Shown here one piece after another: positions 40,324-47,019 of a stretch of 47,019 nt of DNA. A model generated the notes under the pieces. The model made no database searches and was not told where the DNA came from. It saw only the letters and a program-made list of their open reading frames with translations. Source of the DNA: an archaeon (GTDB lineage: Archaea; Thermoproteota; Nitrososphaeria; Nitrososphaerales; Gagatemarchaeaceae). Each line of letters begins with the position of its first letter. Position 1 is the first letter of the stretch. A program made the position numbers and the translations under genes. The stretch covers positions 1 through 47,019 of the forward strand of contig JAJZNC010000018.1 of NCBI GenBank assembly GCA_021848045.1. The letters run 5' to 3'.

Positions 40324-41259
40324 TCAGGTTCCCAGGAATATCGGGCTGCTCGTCCTGCTCGACGCCAGGACGGCCTCCGCGATCCTCGTGGCCATCATGC
40401 CGTCCCGCCCGGTCACGAGGGGCTGCCTCCCCTCGGAGATGGCGGAGGCGTACTCCTTGAGCTCGAGCATCAGGGGCTCCTGGGTGGTGTGCTTGGGGAC
40501 GCGCGTCCCGGACTCTTCGTGGATCTGGATCTCCTGCGAGATGAAGTCCAGGGTGACGACGGCCTTCTCGCACACCGCGCTGAGCTGCCTCACCCTGCTC
40601 GGCGTCACCCAGTTCGTCGTGATGAACGCCGTCCTCTCGCCGCCGAAGCCCAGCAGGATCGTCGCGAAGTCCTCGTTCTTCCCCATCACGCTCCCCACCC
40701 GCGCGTAGACGGTCTTCGGCTCCTCGCCGAAGAGCCACCTGGCCGTGTCTATGTCGTGGACGGACGCGTCCTTTACCACTCCGACGTCGACTATGTTCTC
40801 CCCTCTGCGGTTCTCCCTGTGGTACTCGAAGAGTATCGGTCGCCCCAGGGCGCCGCTGGAGATCATCTTCTTGAGCTCGGTGATCGCCGGGTTGAACCTC
40901 TCGATGAACCCCACGGTGAGGATCTTCTTGGCCCTCTCGGCCTCTCCGATCAGGGCCGCGGCCTCCTCCACCGTGCCCGTCATCGGCTTCTCGACGAAGG
41001 TGTGGAACCCTGCCCTGAGCGTCTTGGTCGCCACGGCGAAGTGTGTGGACGCCGGGGTGCAGACGGTCACGCCGTCCGGCCTCTCCCTCTCGAGCAGCTC
41101 GTCCACGCTGCTGTATGCCTTGACGCGGAACTTCTCCGCGTAGGCCGCCGCCCTGGACGAGTCGAGGTCGCACACGGCTACAAGGTGGCCCAGCTCGCTG
41201 AGGACCCTCACGTGGTTCTTGCCCCAGCCCCCCGTGCCGATGACGGCTATTCTGGCCAT
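40324..41259 (-). CDS. Gfo/Idh/MocA-family sugar (nucleotide) dehydrogenase
   Basis: 311 residues from the ATG at 41259, which lies 26 bases from a TATA-like box and starts exactly at the NAD fold (MARIAVIGTGGWGKNHVRVLSELGHLVAVCDLD). The catalytic lysine motif is intact in GFHTFVEKPMTG, and a KDASVHDIDTARWLFG segment carries the active-site His/Asp. Archaeal homologues oxidise UDP-N-acetylglucosamine at C3 or similar nucleotide sugars for surface glycans. It lies beside a UDP-sugar-dehydrogenase-like gene and a DUF354 glycosyltransferase-like gene, so a part in surface-sugar synthesis is likely. Confidence 0.88.
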   Translation of the reverse strand: MARIAVIGTGGWGKNHVRVLSELGHLVAVCDLDSSRAAAYAEKFRVKAYSSVDELLERERPDGVTVCTPASTHFAVATKTLRAGFHTFVEKPMTGTVEEAAALIGEAERAKKILTVGFIERFNPAITELKKMISSGALGRPILFEYHRENRRGENIVDVGVVKDASVHDIDTARWLFGEEPKTVYARVGSVMGKNEDFATILLGFGGERTAFITTNWVTPSRVRQLSAVCEKAVVTLDFISQEIQIHEESGTRVPKHTTQEPLMLELKEYASAISEGRQPLVTGRDGMMATRIAEAVLASSRTSSPIFLGT

Positions 41260-41282
41260 GGGGGCCACGCGCGACCCGGCGG

Positions 41283-41288
41283 TTTTAA
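41283..41288 (-). promoter_or_regulatory. TATA-like box of the Gfo/Idh/MocA gene
   Basis: TTAAAA on the minus strand, centred 26 bases before the ATG at 41259; it selects this ATG over the GTG at 41268. Confidence 0.6.
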
Positions 41289-41303
41289 CGGTTTACCAGG
41301 CCG

Positions 41304-42446
41304 TCACGCCCTGCCCATCGCGGTCGTGGCCCTCAGTATGGTGACCTCCGAGCTCCTGTAGCTCTTCTTCACCGCCTTGAGCCATTCGTAGTCCTCCGGG
41401 GTGCAGACTATCGCCACGCTGTGCTTGTAGCTGTCGACCAGGTCGTCGGGCCTGGACGCGACGTCGACCTGCCGGACGTCAGTGACGTAGTCCCTCAGCT
41501 TCTCGCTCAGAGACTGGGCGGTCGCGAGGCGGTCGGCCCGCATCTCGTGCTTGTCCGCGGACCACGCGACGAGCACCCTGGTCCTGCTGGCCTTGAGCTG
41601 AAGGTCCCGCAGGACGTCGCGGGTCTCCTCGACGATGTACCTCTCGTAGTTCTCGAGGCTCTTCATCGCGGCCCCCGCGAGGTACGTGATAGGCTCGCCC
41701 ACGTCCTCGCTCGACTGGATCGCCGTGAGGTCATAGATCAGCGCAGCAAGCTGGTCGACGTACCTCTCCGACCCCGTGGCGAGGGTCGCCTTGAGCTCGC
41801 GAGACTTGCGCATGAGCTCGACCTCGGCCGCCATGGAGGCGCAAATGGAGAGGACGCGCGAGGCATACTCGAGCTCCGCGCCCGCAATGTCCCCGTAGGT
41901 GGCCTTGAAGCCGAAGCCCTCCAGCGAGACGAAGTCCTTGGACGCCGCCCTGGACGCGGCGACCGAGACGAGCACGTCGGAGTCCCCACGCCGGAACGGC
42001 GCCGCCGGCGAGTAGGCGTAGTTGAGCCTCTCCCCGACCTTCAGCCCCGTCTGCTTCTCGAGGAGCGCCATGTTGTCGGAGTTCCCCCCGACCCCGGTCG
42101 GCAGCAGGTTGAGGACCGTCGACCCGCTCGAGGCGTGCTTGGCGACGTCCCTGAGCTTGGCGCCCGCCTCTATGATCGACTCGTCCCTGACCTTCCTGAG
42201 CTTGGGCGCGAAGACCACCATCGCAGCCTCCGAGAGGACCTGCGAGACGGGCTTGAGGCCCATCAGCATCTCGTCCCCCACTAGCTCCTGGACGGTCTTG
42301 TGGGTCTTGACGATGCCCGGCTCCAGGTCCATCGCCATCTGTAGCGTCTCGTCGACTATCGTGACCGTCGCCATCTCGACGAGCCGCGCGGCGAGGGAGT
42401 ACCCCTCGCTGGTCAGACCGTAGACCGCAACCTTCGGCTTTGGCAA
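41304..42446 (-). CDS. Degenerate UDP-glucose/GDP-mannose dehydrogenase-like protein
   Basis: 380 residues, TTG start, 50-60 residues shorter than working enzymes of the family. The overall plan of the UDP-sugar dehydrogenases is recognisable: an N-terminal Rossmann domain (VAVYGLTSEGYSLAARLVE), STVLNLLPTGVGGNSDNMALLEKQTGLKVGERLNYAYSPAAPFRRGD, a central helical dimer region, and a C-terminal nucleotide-binding-like domain (TRVLVAWSADKHEMRADRLATAQSLSEKLRDYVTDVRQVDV). However, the NAD loop GxGxxG reads GLTSEG, and the GGxCxPKD motif with the catalytic cysteine is not present. The four-electron oxidation seems impossible, so it may be a regulatory or scaffold paralogue or have another reaction. 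A TATA-like box is at 42484-42490. Confidence 0.6.
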   Translation of the reverse strand: MPKPKVAVYGLTSEGYSLAARLVEMATVTIVDETLQMAMDLEPGIVKTHKTVQELVGDEMLMGLKPVSQVLSEAAMVVFAPKLRKVRDESIIEAGAKLRDVAKHASSGSTVLNLLPTGVGGNSDNMALLEKQTGLKVGERLNYAYSPAAPFRRGDSDVLVSVAASRAASKDFVSLEGFGFKATYGDIAGAELEYASRVLSICASMAAEVELMRKSRELKATLATGSERYVDQLAALIYDLTAIQSSEDVGEPITYLAGAAMKSLENYERYIVEETRDVLRDLQLKASRTRVLVAWSADKHEMRADRLATAQSLSEKLRDYVTDVRQVDVASRPDDLVDSYKHSVAIVCTPEDYEWLKAVKKSYRSSEVTILRATTAMGRA

Positions 42447-42517
42447 GATTGGGGGGCTCTGGCACCTGTCCCCGGCGTCTGAGATTATAGACTTTCGATT
42501 GGCGCGGTCTCGGTTGC

Positions 42518-42525
42518 CTTTTTAT
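42518..42525 (+). promoter_or_regulatory. TATA-like box of the DUF354 gene
   Basis: CTTTTTAT centred 30 bases before the ATG at 42551; nearly leaderless. Confidence 0.5.
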
Positions 42526-42550
42526 GAGGTGGCCGGCCGGCGGCGCGTGC

Positions 42551-43597
42551 ATGCGCCTCTGGTTCGACGTGCTCACGCCGAAGCAGGTCCTCTTCTTCAA
42601 GCCTGCGATCGACCTCCTCACGGCCGACGGGCACGAGGTGCTCGCCACGTCCAGGGGGTACAGGGAGGTCGAGCAGGTCGCGGCCAGGGTCGGGCTGGGA
42701 CTCCAGTCGGTGGGGTCGAGGGGCGGGAAGGACGCCCTGGGCCAGCTCGAGCGGAGCCTGGAGCGCATGGGCGCCCTCCTGCCTAAGATAGCCGCGTTCT
42801 CGCCCGACGCCTCCGTCTCCGTGGCCTCGGCCGACTGCGCCAGGATATCCTTCGGCCTCAGGGTGAGGCACGTCGCCGTCAACGACTCGCCTCACTCGCT
42901 CGTCGCCGGGCGGCTCTCGCTCCCCCTCTCGCACCACGTGCTCTCGCCCTGGATAATCCCATACTCTGCCTGGTCGCCCTTCGGGATCACCAGAGAGCAG
43001 GTCACGAGGTACAGGGCGCTGGACCCCGCCGCCTGGCTGAAGAGGAGGCCTCGGCGGCGCGCCACTGGCGAAGGACGGGCTGAGAGGGCGACCATCCTGG
43101 TGAGGCTGGAGGAGTCGTACGCTCCCTACATGGCGGGGAGCGACGAGTCCTGGTCGGAGCGGGTTCTGGCGGGCCTCGCGCGAGACTTTCAAGGGGAGAA
43201 CCTGGTCGCTCTGTGCAGGTACGACGACCAGCTCAGCCGGATAAAGGAGAGGTTCGGCAAGTCCTTCGCCGTCCCGGAGACCGCCGTCGACGGGGCCGAG
43301 GCGATCGAGAGGTCGGACGTCTTCGTGGGCCTTGGCGGGACGATGACTGCAGAGGCCGCCCTCCTCGGCGTCCCGGCAGTCTCCGCCTTCCAGGGCGCAG
43401 AGCTCTACACAGAGAAGTTCCTCGTCTCGAGGCGGCTCCTCCTGAAGGCAAGGAGCGCGAGGGAGGTGACGAGGTGCGTGAAGAGGTCGTTGGGCGAGGC
43501 GTACAGGAAGGGGTACGAGCGCCGGGCGCGCGCTCTCCTCGACTGGATGGACGACCCGGCCGAGAGCGTCGTGCGGTACCTCGGGTCGCTCGCGTGA
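42551..43597 (+). CDS. DUF354 family glycosyltransferase-like protein
   Basis: 348 residues from the ATG at 42551. DUF354 proteins have the GT-B double-Rossmann fold of UDP-N-acetylglucosamine 2-epimerases and MurG-like transferases. Recognisable parts are MRLWFDVLTPKQVLFFKPAIDLLTADGHEVLATSRGYREVEQVAARVGL, ARISFGLRVRHVAVNDSPHS, and VFVGLGGTMTAEAALLGVPAVSAFQGAELYTEKFLVSRRLLLKA, the last of which is the usual sugar-nucleotide-binding end. It is divergent from the UDP-sugar-dehydrogenase-like gene. The substrate is not known; a role in glycan synthesis is inferred from the fold and neighbours. Confidence 0.82.
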   Translation: MRLWFDVLTPKQVLFFKPAIDLLTADGHEVLATSRGYREVEQVAARVGLGLQSVGSRGGKDALGQLERSLERMGALLPKIAAFSPDASVSVASADCARISFGLRVRHVAVNDSPHSLVAGRLSLPLSHHVLSPWIIPYSAWSPFGITREQVTRYRALDPAAWLKRRPRRRATGEGRAERATILVRLEESYAPYMAGSDESWSERVLAGLARDFQGENLVALCRYDDQLSRIKERFGKSFAVPETAVDGAEAIERSDVFVGLGGTMTAEAALLGVPAVSAFQGAELYTEKFLVSRRLLLKARSAREVTRCVKRSLGEAYRKGYERRARALLDWMDDPAESVVRYLGSLA

Positions 43598-43652
43598 GCC
43601 TCCGCGTCGGCTCTATACTCCGCCTTACTCGCAGTAGGCCCAATCGACAAGC

Positions 43653-43659
43653 GATAAAT
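43653..43659 (+). promoter_or_regulatory. TATA-like box of the 96-residue HTH-like gene
   Basis: GATAAAT centred 29 bases before the GTG at 43685; leaderless spacing. Confidence 0.55.
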
Positions 43660-43684
43660 CGGAAGCCGTGCCTCCGACGCACGA

Positions 43685-43975
43685 GTGAAAAGAGAGATGG
43701 AAAGCACATACGTCGAAAGGGATTCCGCGAGCGGGGCCGACGCCAGGTTCCACGTCATGAGGGCGCTGGCGAAGCTGCACGAGTGCACCGCCGAGACCCT
43801 CAGGGGCGGGGTCGACGCCAGCGAGCTGGACGTCGACGAGGTGATCGGGAGGATGGTCTCCTCCGGCGAGGTCGAGGCCTCTTCGGGGCCGGAGGGTGGG
43901 GAGACCTTCGCCCTGACCGCGAAGGGGTGGCTGGAGTACATGAAGGTCCTGGGCTCGCTGTACGAGCTCCCGTAG
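43685..43975 (+). CDS. Small protein, possibly winged-helix
   Basis: 96 residues from a GTG 29 bases after a TATA-like box; an ATG at 43697 is another start. A helix (FHVMRALAKLHECTAETLRGGVDASELDVDEVIGRMVSSGEVEAS) is followed by a two-strand wing-like stretch (ETFALTAKGWLEYMKVL). This pattern is common in winged-helix regulators of transcription, though the recognition helix is short and the protein is acidic, so DNA binding is uncertain. No homologue is recognised by eye. It stands alone between the DUF354 gene and the SixA gene. Confidence 0.5.
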   Translation: MKREMESTYVERDSASGADARFHVMRALAKLHECTAETLRGGVDASELDVDEVIGRMVSSGEVEASSGPEGGETFALTAKGWLEYMKVLGSLYELP

Positions 43976-44061
43976 GGTCCGGGCGAGTGGGCGCGAGAGC
44001 CGAGCAGATCCGAGGGGCGCCGACCCAAGTGGCGCCCGTGGCGCTCCACACCTCCACACCG

Positions 44062-44068
44062 TTTATAT
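44062..44068 (+). promoter_or_regulatory. TATA-like box of the sixA-ppx operon
   Basis: TTTATAT centred about 56 bases before the ATG of the SixA gene; it would give a leader of about 30 bases. Confidence 0.45.
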
Positions 44069-44120
44069 CGCAACCGGCCCAGCGAGGAGCCCGGCACCTG
44101 TCCTAGACTCGTGTTAGACC

Positions 44121-44618
44121 ATGGAACTATTCATCCTGAGGCACGCGGAGGCGGGCAAGGCTCTCCGGGCGAGGTCTCGGGACGCGGAGCGCTCGCTCAC
44201 CGAGAAGGGGAAGGAGGAGCTCGAGGAGGTGGCCCGCGCGCTCTCGGGCCTGAAGATGAAGCCTGACTACATCGTCTCCAGCCCACTCAACAGGTCGAAG
44301 GAGACCGCCGAGGCCGTCGCCAAGGCACTGAAGGCGCGCGACAGGGTGCAGGTCTGGGACGAGCTGAAGCCCGAGGGGAGCAGGCAGGCCTTCTTCGGGA
44401 GGCTCTCCCAGCTGAAGCCAGAGTCGAACGTTCTCTGCGTCGGTCACGAGCCATACCTCACCCAGGCGGTAAACGAACTGATGGGCCACTCCGGGGCGCC
44501 AAGGCTCGTCCTGAGGAGGTGCGGGCTGGCCCGGGTATCGATAACGGCGTTCCTTCCAAAGACCGAGGGCGAGCTTCGATGGTTGTTGACTCCAAGGCTA
44601 CTGAAGCGGATGTCCTAG
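44121..44618 (+). CDS. SixA-type phosphohistidine phosphatase
   Basis: 165 residues of the histidine phosphatase superfamily, SixA group. The catalytic histidine is in ELFILRHAEAG (RHA motif), the second is in NVLCVGHEPYLTQAVNEL (GHE), and YIVSSPLNRSKETAEAVAKAL carries the phosphate-pocket arginine. These enzymes remove phosphate from histidine residues or small molecules. The gene overlaps the start of the Ppx/GppA gene by 40 bases, which suggests tight coupling in phosphate or polyphosphate handling. Confidence 0.88.
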   Translation: MELFILRHAEAGKALRARSRDAERSLTEKGKEELEEVARALSGLKMKPDYIVSSPLNRSKETAEAVAKALKARDRVQVWDELKPEGSRQAFFGRLSQLKPESNVLCVGHEPYLTQAVNELMGHSGAPRLVLRRCGLARVSITAFLPKTEGELRWLLTPRLLKRMS

Positions 44619-46174
44619 GGCTCGGTCCCGAGGGCTTCGGCCCCTCCACCGGGTTCATCGCCTCCGTCCTCGACCTGGGCTTCAACTCGGCCAAGCTGGC
44701 GACCTACCACGTTGGCGGGAGGACCAGCTACAGGCTGGTCTCGCAGGAGGACGCCAAGGTCAAGCTCGGCGAGGAGCTCGACGAGACCGGCTTCCTGGCG
44801 GTCGGCCCGATAGAGAGGACCCTCAGGGTCCTCAAGATGTTCAGGGAGGTGGTCGAGCTAGAGTCTCCCAGGTATGTCCTCCCTGTGGCTACGAGCGCGG
44901 TGAGGGAGGCGGCGAACAGGAGCGAGTTCCTCCAGCTCTCGGAAGAGACCTCCAGGTTCAGGTTCAGGGTGCTCTCCGAGCAGGAAGAGGCGCTGCTCTC
45001 CTACTTCGGCGCGGTCCTCTCTCTGAGGATCCCCACCGGGATATTCTTCGACCTCGGTGGAGGGACGCTGGCCATCGTGTACGCCGAGGACTTCCGCGTG
45101 AAGAAGGTGCTCTGCCTCCCCCTCGGGGCGAGGAGGCTCTCCTACATGTACGGGAGCCCGAAGAAGGGGGGCCTCATCCAGAAGAAGGACTACGTGCGGA
45201 TGAAGGACCACATCGAGGAGCTGCTCCCCACCAAGAAGGAGCTCAAGCTGGAGAACGGGGCGAAGCTCGTAGGGGTCGGGGGGACCGTGAGGGCTCTCGC
45301 AAGCTTCTACGCCGACAGGTCCCGCTACCCGTTCGAGAAGCTCCACAACTTCGCGATGGACTACGACGAGGTCGCGTGGAGCGCATCGCAGTTCATCAGG
45401 ATGAAGAGGCGCGAGATGAGGTCGCTGAGGTCGATGGGGCAGGCGAGGGCGGAGACGATGGCCGCCGGCTCCTGCGTCGTGAGGCTGCTCATGAAGAGCC
45501 TGGGGGTCTCTGAGCTCGTCGCGAGCACCCACGGGCTGCGAGAGGGCGTCCTCTCGCTCTTCCTGCACGACCACAGGTGGTTCGACGCGAAGAGCCTCGA
45601 GCCGGAGACCATCGACCGCCAGCTCGCGACTGCGGGCAGGTCGTGGAAGACCGCCTGGGAGCGCAACCTGAACGAGCTCTTCGTGTCGGGGATCGTGACC
45701 GCGCTCGAGTACTCGCTACTGGTCGAGGCGCCCTCGTTGGTCAGGAACGCCCCGCAGACGGCCGACCTGAGGGCCCGATTCCACGGGCTGGTGGGCGTCG
45801 ACTCTCCCCTGAGCCACGTCGACCAGCTCAGGCTCTCCGTCGCGATGATAGCCACGACTAGCCCGAGCTACGCATCCGTCCTGGTGAAGGAGTTCAGCCC
45901 GCCGCTCTCCAGGAAGGACCGGGAGGCCGTGGAGAGGCTCGCCGCGGCCTTCCGCTTCCTCGAAGTCCTCGAGAAGATGGGGGCACGGCTTGCCGTGAAG
46001 GGGTCTGCGCCTTCGAGAGGCGCCCCCCTCAGGATGGAGATCACCGTCGCCGGGACCTACACCGAGGAGCTCCTGGCGCGGTCGGTGTCTACGGTCAGGG
46101 ATGAGTTTAAGACGGAGATCGACTACTCGGTCCTGAAGGGGAAGGCGCACGCACCGTTGGAGCTCCGGAGGTGA
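44579..46174 (+). CDS. Ppx/GppA family phosphatase (exopolyphosphatase-like)
   Basis: 531 residues from the ATG at 44579, inside the end of the SixA gene. The ASKHA ATPase-fold motifs are present: ASVLDLGFNSAKLATYHV, VLPVATSAVREAANRSEFL, GIFFDLGGGTLAIVYAE, and LVGVGGTVRALASFY. These define exopolyphosphatases and guanosine pentaphosphatases. The C-terminal half is a helical HD-like domain (VDQLRLSVAMIATTSPSYA), and the last roughly 100 residues are an additional alpha/beta domain. It probably cuts polyphosphate; in this group of archaea such genes often travel with SixA, CHAD or kinase genes. Confidence 0.88.
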   Translation: MVVDSKATEADVLGLGPEGFGPSTGFIASVLDLGFNSAKLATYHVGGRTSYRLVSQEDAKVKLGEELDETGFLAVGPIERTLRVLKMFREVVELESPRYVLPVATSAVREAANRSEFLQLSEETSRFRFRVLSEQEEALLSYFGAVLSLRIPTGIFFDLGGGTLAIVYAEDFRVKKVLCLPLGARRLSYMYGSPKKGGLIQKKDYVRMKDHIEELLPTKKELKLENGAKLVGVGGTVRALASFYADRSRYPFEKLHNFAMDYDEVAWSASQFIRMKRREMRSLRSMGQARAETMAAGSCVVRLLMKSLGVSELVASTHGLREGVLSLFLHDHRWFDAKSLEPETIDRQLATAGRSWKTAWERNLNELFVSGIVTALEYSLLVEAPSLVRNAPQTADLRARFHGLVGVDSPLSHVDQLRLSVAMIATTSPSYASVLVKEFSPPLSRKDREAVERLAAAFRFLEVLEKMGARLAVKGSAPSRGAPLRMEITVAGTYTEELLARSVSTVRDEFKTEIDYSVLKGKAHAPLELRR

Positions 46175-46181
46175 CCGTGTC

Positions 46182-46934
46182 GTGAGCAGAAGGTCGGGCG
46201 GCGGCGGCTCGGGAGTCCCCCGGATGGCGGAGGTGGCAAAGGCACCCCTGGCGCCACGCACCCACGGGAGCCCGGGCCGGCTCATAGCGGTGGAGGGGGT
46301 CGACGGGTCTGGCAAGTCCACGCAGCTGCACCTGCTCGAGCAGTGGCTGCGCCACCAGAGCCTGAAGGTCTTCAAGACCGAGTGGAACTCGTCGGAGACG
46401 GTCAAGGAGATCACGTCGAGGGGGAAGAAGAAGGGGCTCCTGACCCCCACCACGTTCAGTCTCCTCCACGCGACGGACTTCGCCGACCGATACGAGCGCA
46501 ACATCCTGCCGCTGCTCGAGGCTGGATACTTCGTCCTCGCCGACCGGTACGTCTTCACCGCCTACGCCAGGGACATCGTCAGGGGCTGTCACCCAGAGTG
46601 GGTGAGGAAGATCTACAGCTACGCGGCCAAGCCTGACCTCACGCTCTACTTCCGCGTCCCCGTCGACGTCGCGGTGTCTAGGATACTCGCAGGGAGGCCG
46701 AAGCTAAAGTACTACGAGGCCGGGATGGACATGAACCTCTCGAACGACCCGTACGAGAGCTACAGGGTCTTCCAGGGCAGGATAGTCGAGCAGTACGAGT
46801 CGATGGTCAAGACGGAGGGGCTGGTCGCGATAGACGCCAACAGGGGCATAGAAGAGCAGCAGCTCGACGTCCGGTCGCGCGTAGCGAAGCTCGTGGGGGA
46901 GGAAGGGCTCGCTCCCGTGGCAAGGAGGGGTTGA
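46182..46934 (+). CDS. Thymidylate kinase-like P-loop protein
   Basis: 250 residues from a GTG 7 bases after the Ppx/GppA stop; an ATG at 46224 would trim 14 residues of polar lead sequence. The P-loop is IAVEGVDGSGKSTQ, followed by the nucleotide-site FADRYERNILPLLEAGYFVLADRYVFTAYARD (DRY motif). It is about 40 residues longer than usual dTMP kinases and shares little else with them. The context of SixA and Ppx/GppA suggests that it may phosphorylate a nucleotide using, or in balance with, polyphosphate, or simply make dTDP. The substrate is not proven. Confidence 0.75.
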   Translation: MSRRSGGGGSGVPRMAEVAKAPLAPRTHGSPGRLIAVEGVDGSGKSTQLHLLEQWLRHQSLKVFKTEWNSSETVKEITSRGKKKGLLTPTTFSLLHATDFADRYERNILPLLEAGYFVLADRYVFTAYARDIVRGCHPEWVRKIYSYAAKPDLTLYFRVPVDVAVSRILAGRPKLKYYEAGMDMNLSNDPYESYRVFQGRIVEQYESMVKTEGLVAIDANRGIEEQQLDVRSRVAKLVGEEGLAPVARRG

Positions 46935-47019
46935 GGCGACGTCGAAGGCCGACCTGGACGACGACGACAGGGAGGCGGTCGGACAAGGCTATCCTGCCCT
47001 CGCTCTGCGGCCTTCCACC
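46935..47019. other. Window end, no supported gene
   Basis: 85 bases after the kinase stop. Open frames run off the end on both strands and one plus-strand frame is acidic (GAG GCG ACG TCG AAG start), but no start codon is associated with it. It could be the beginning of a next gene in the operon. Confidence 0.2.

Noticed and set aside
46935-47019. Possible start of another gene after the kinase
   Set aside because: No start codon in the acidic plus-strand frame and only 85 bases available; minus-strand frames are equally open.
1-47019. CRISPR arrays, insertion sequences, integrases
   Set aside because: I saw no regularly spaced repeats, transposase motifs or terminal inverted repeats anywhere in the window.

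Overview
The window comes from a GC-rich archaeon of the TACK (Thermoproteota) side, most likely a relative of Nitrososphaeria/Thaumarchaeota or Aigarchaeota. Archaeal markers seen directly are both subunits of DNA topoisomerase VI, Rio1 kinase with a KH-domain partner, aIF2-beta, DUF424, a CdvA-like PRC-barrel protein, a divergent tubulin/FtsZ-like protein and an intron-split tRNA. Many genes have an AT-rich TATA-like box about 25-30 bases before the start codon and no leader, the archaeal leaderless layout. The GrpE-DnaK-DnaJ operon and the two-subunit glycine decarboxylase P protein fit mesophilic or moderately thermophilic TACK lineages. The exact lineage is inference.

Layout. 1-3.4 kb: glutamine-amidotransferase-like fragment, SnoaL-like protein, small Rossmann-like protein, methyltransferase and nucleotidyltransferase-like protein. 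3.5-6.7 kb: DsrE2-TusA-SQR sulfur operon followed by a FUSC-type membrane protein. 6.8-9.6 kb: VOC protein, isochorismatase-fold hydrolase, a 42-residue leaderless mini-gene and an MFS transporter. 9.7-11.9 kb: a less GC-biased patch of secreted, membrane-anchored proteins of unknown function. 12.0-12.2 kb: a tRNA-Asn gene that reads as four exons and three introns. 12.3-13.0 kb: queE.

13.2-17.3 kb is the most unusual block. It is one operon of two paralogous cytoplasmic NMT1/THI5-like periplasmic-binding-fold proteins, a TrpB2-type tryptophan synthase beta chain and a tryptophan 2,3-dioxygenase with an enlarged active-site loop. A third orphan binding-protein-fold gene, an aminotransferase and a P-II protein with a shortened T-loop follow. 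No transporter permease or ATPase is present, so a tryptophan- or indole-linked pathway or sensing module is more likely than uptake.

20-35.5 kb is core machinery: topoisomerase VI (top6A/top6B), KH protein, Rio1, divergent grpE-dnaK-dnaJ, aIF2-beta/DUF424, CdvA-like protein, MTA phosphorylase-APRT, adenosylhomocysteinase-MetRS and the FtsZ-like protein. MTA phosphorylase, APRT, adenosylhomocysteinase and MetRS together form a methionine/SAM by-product and adenine salvage block. 35.6-38.5 kb holds gcvPA-gcvPB. 38.6-43.6 kb holds a large surface protein and three surface-sugar genes (Gfo/Idh/MocA, degenerate UDP-sugar dehydrogenase, DUF354 glycosyltransferase-like). 43.7-47 kb holds a small HTH-like protein, then SixA, Ppx/GppA and a thymidylate-kinase-like protein, probably a phosphate/polyphosphate group.
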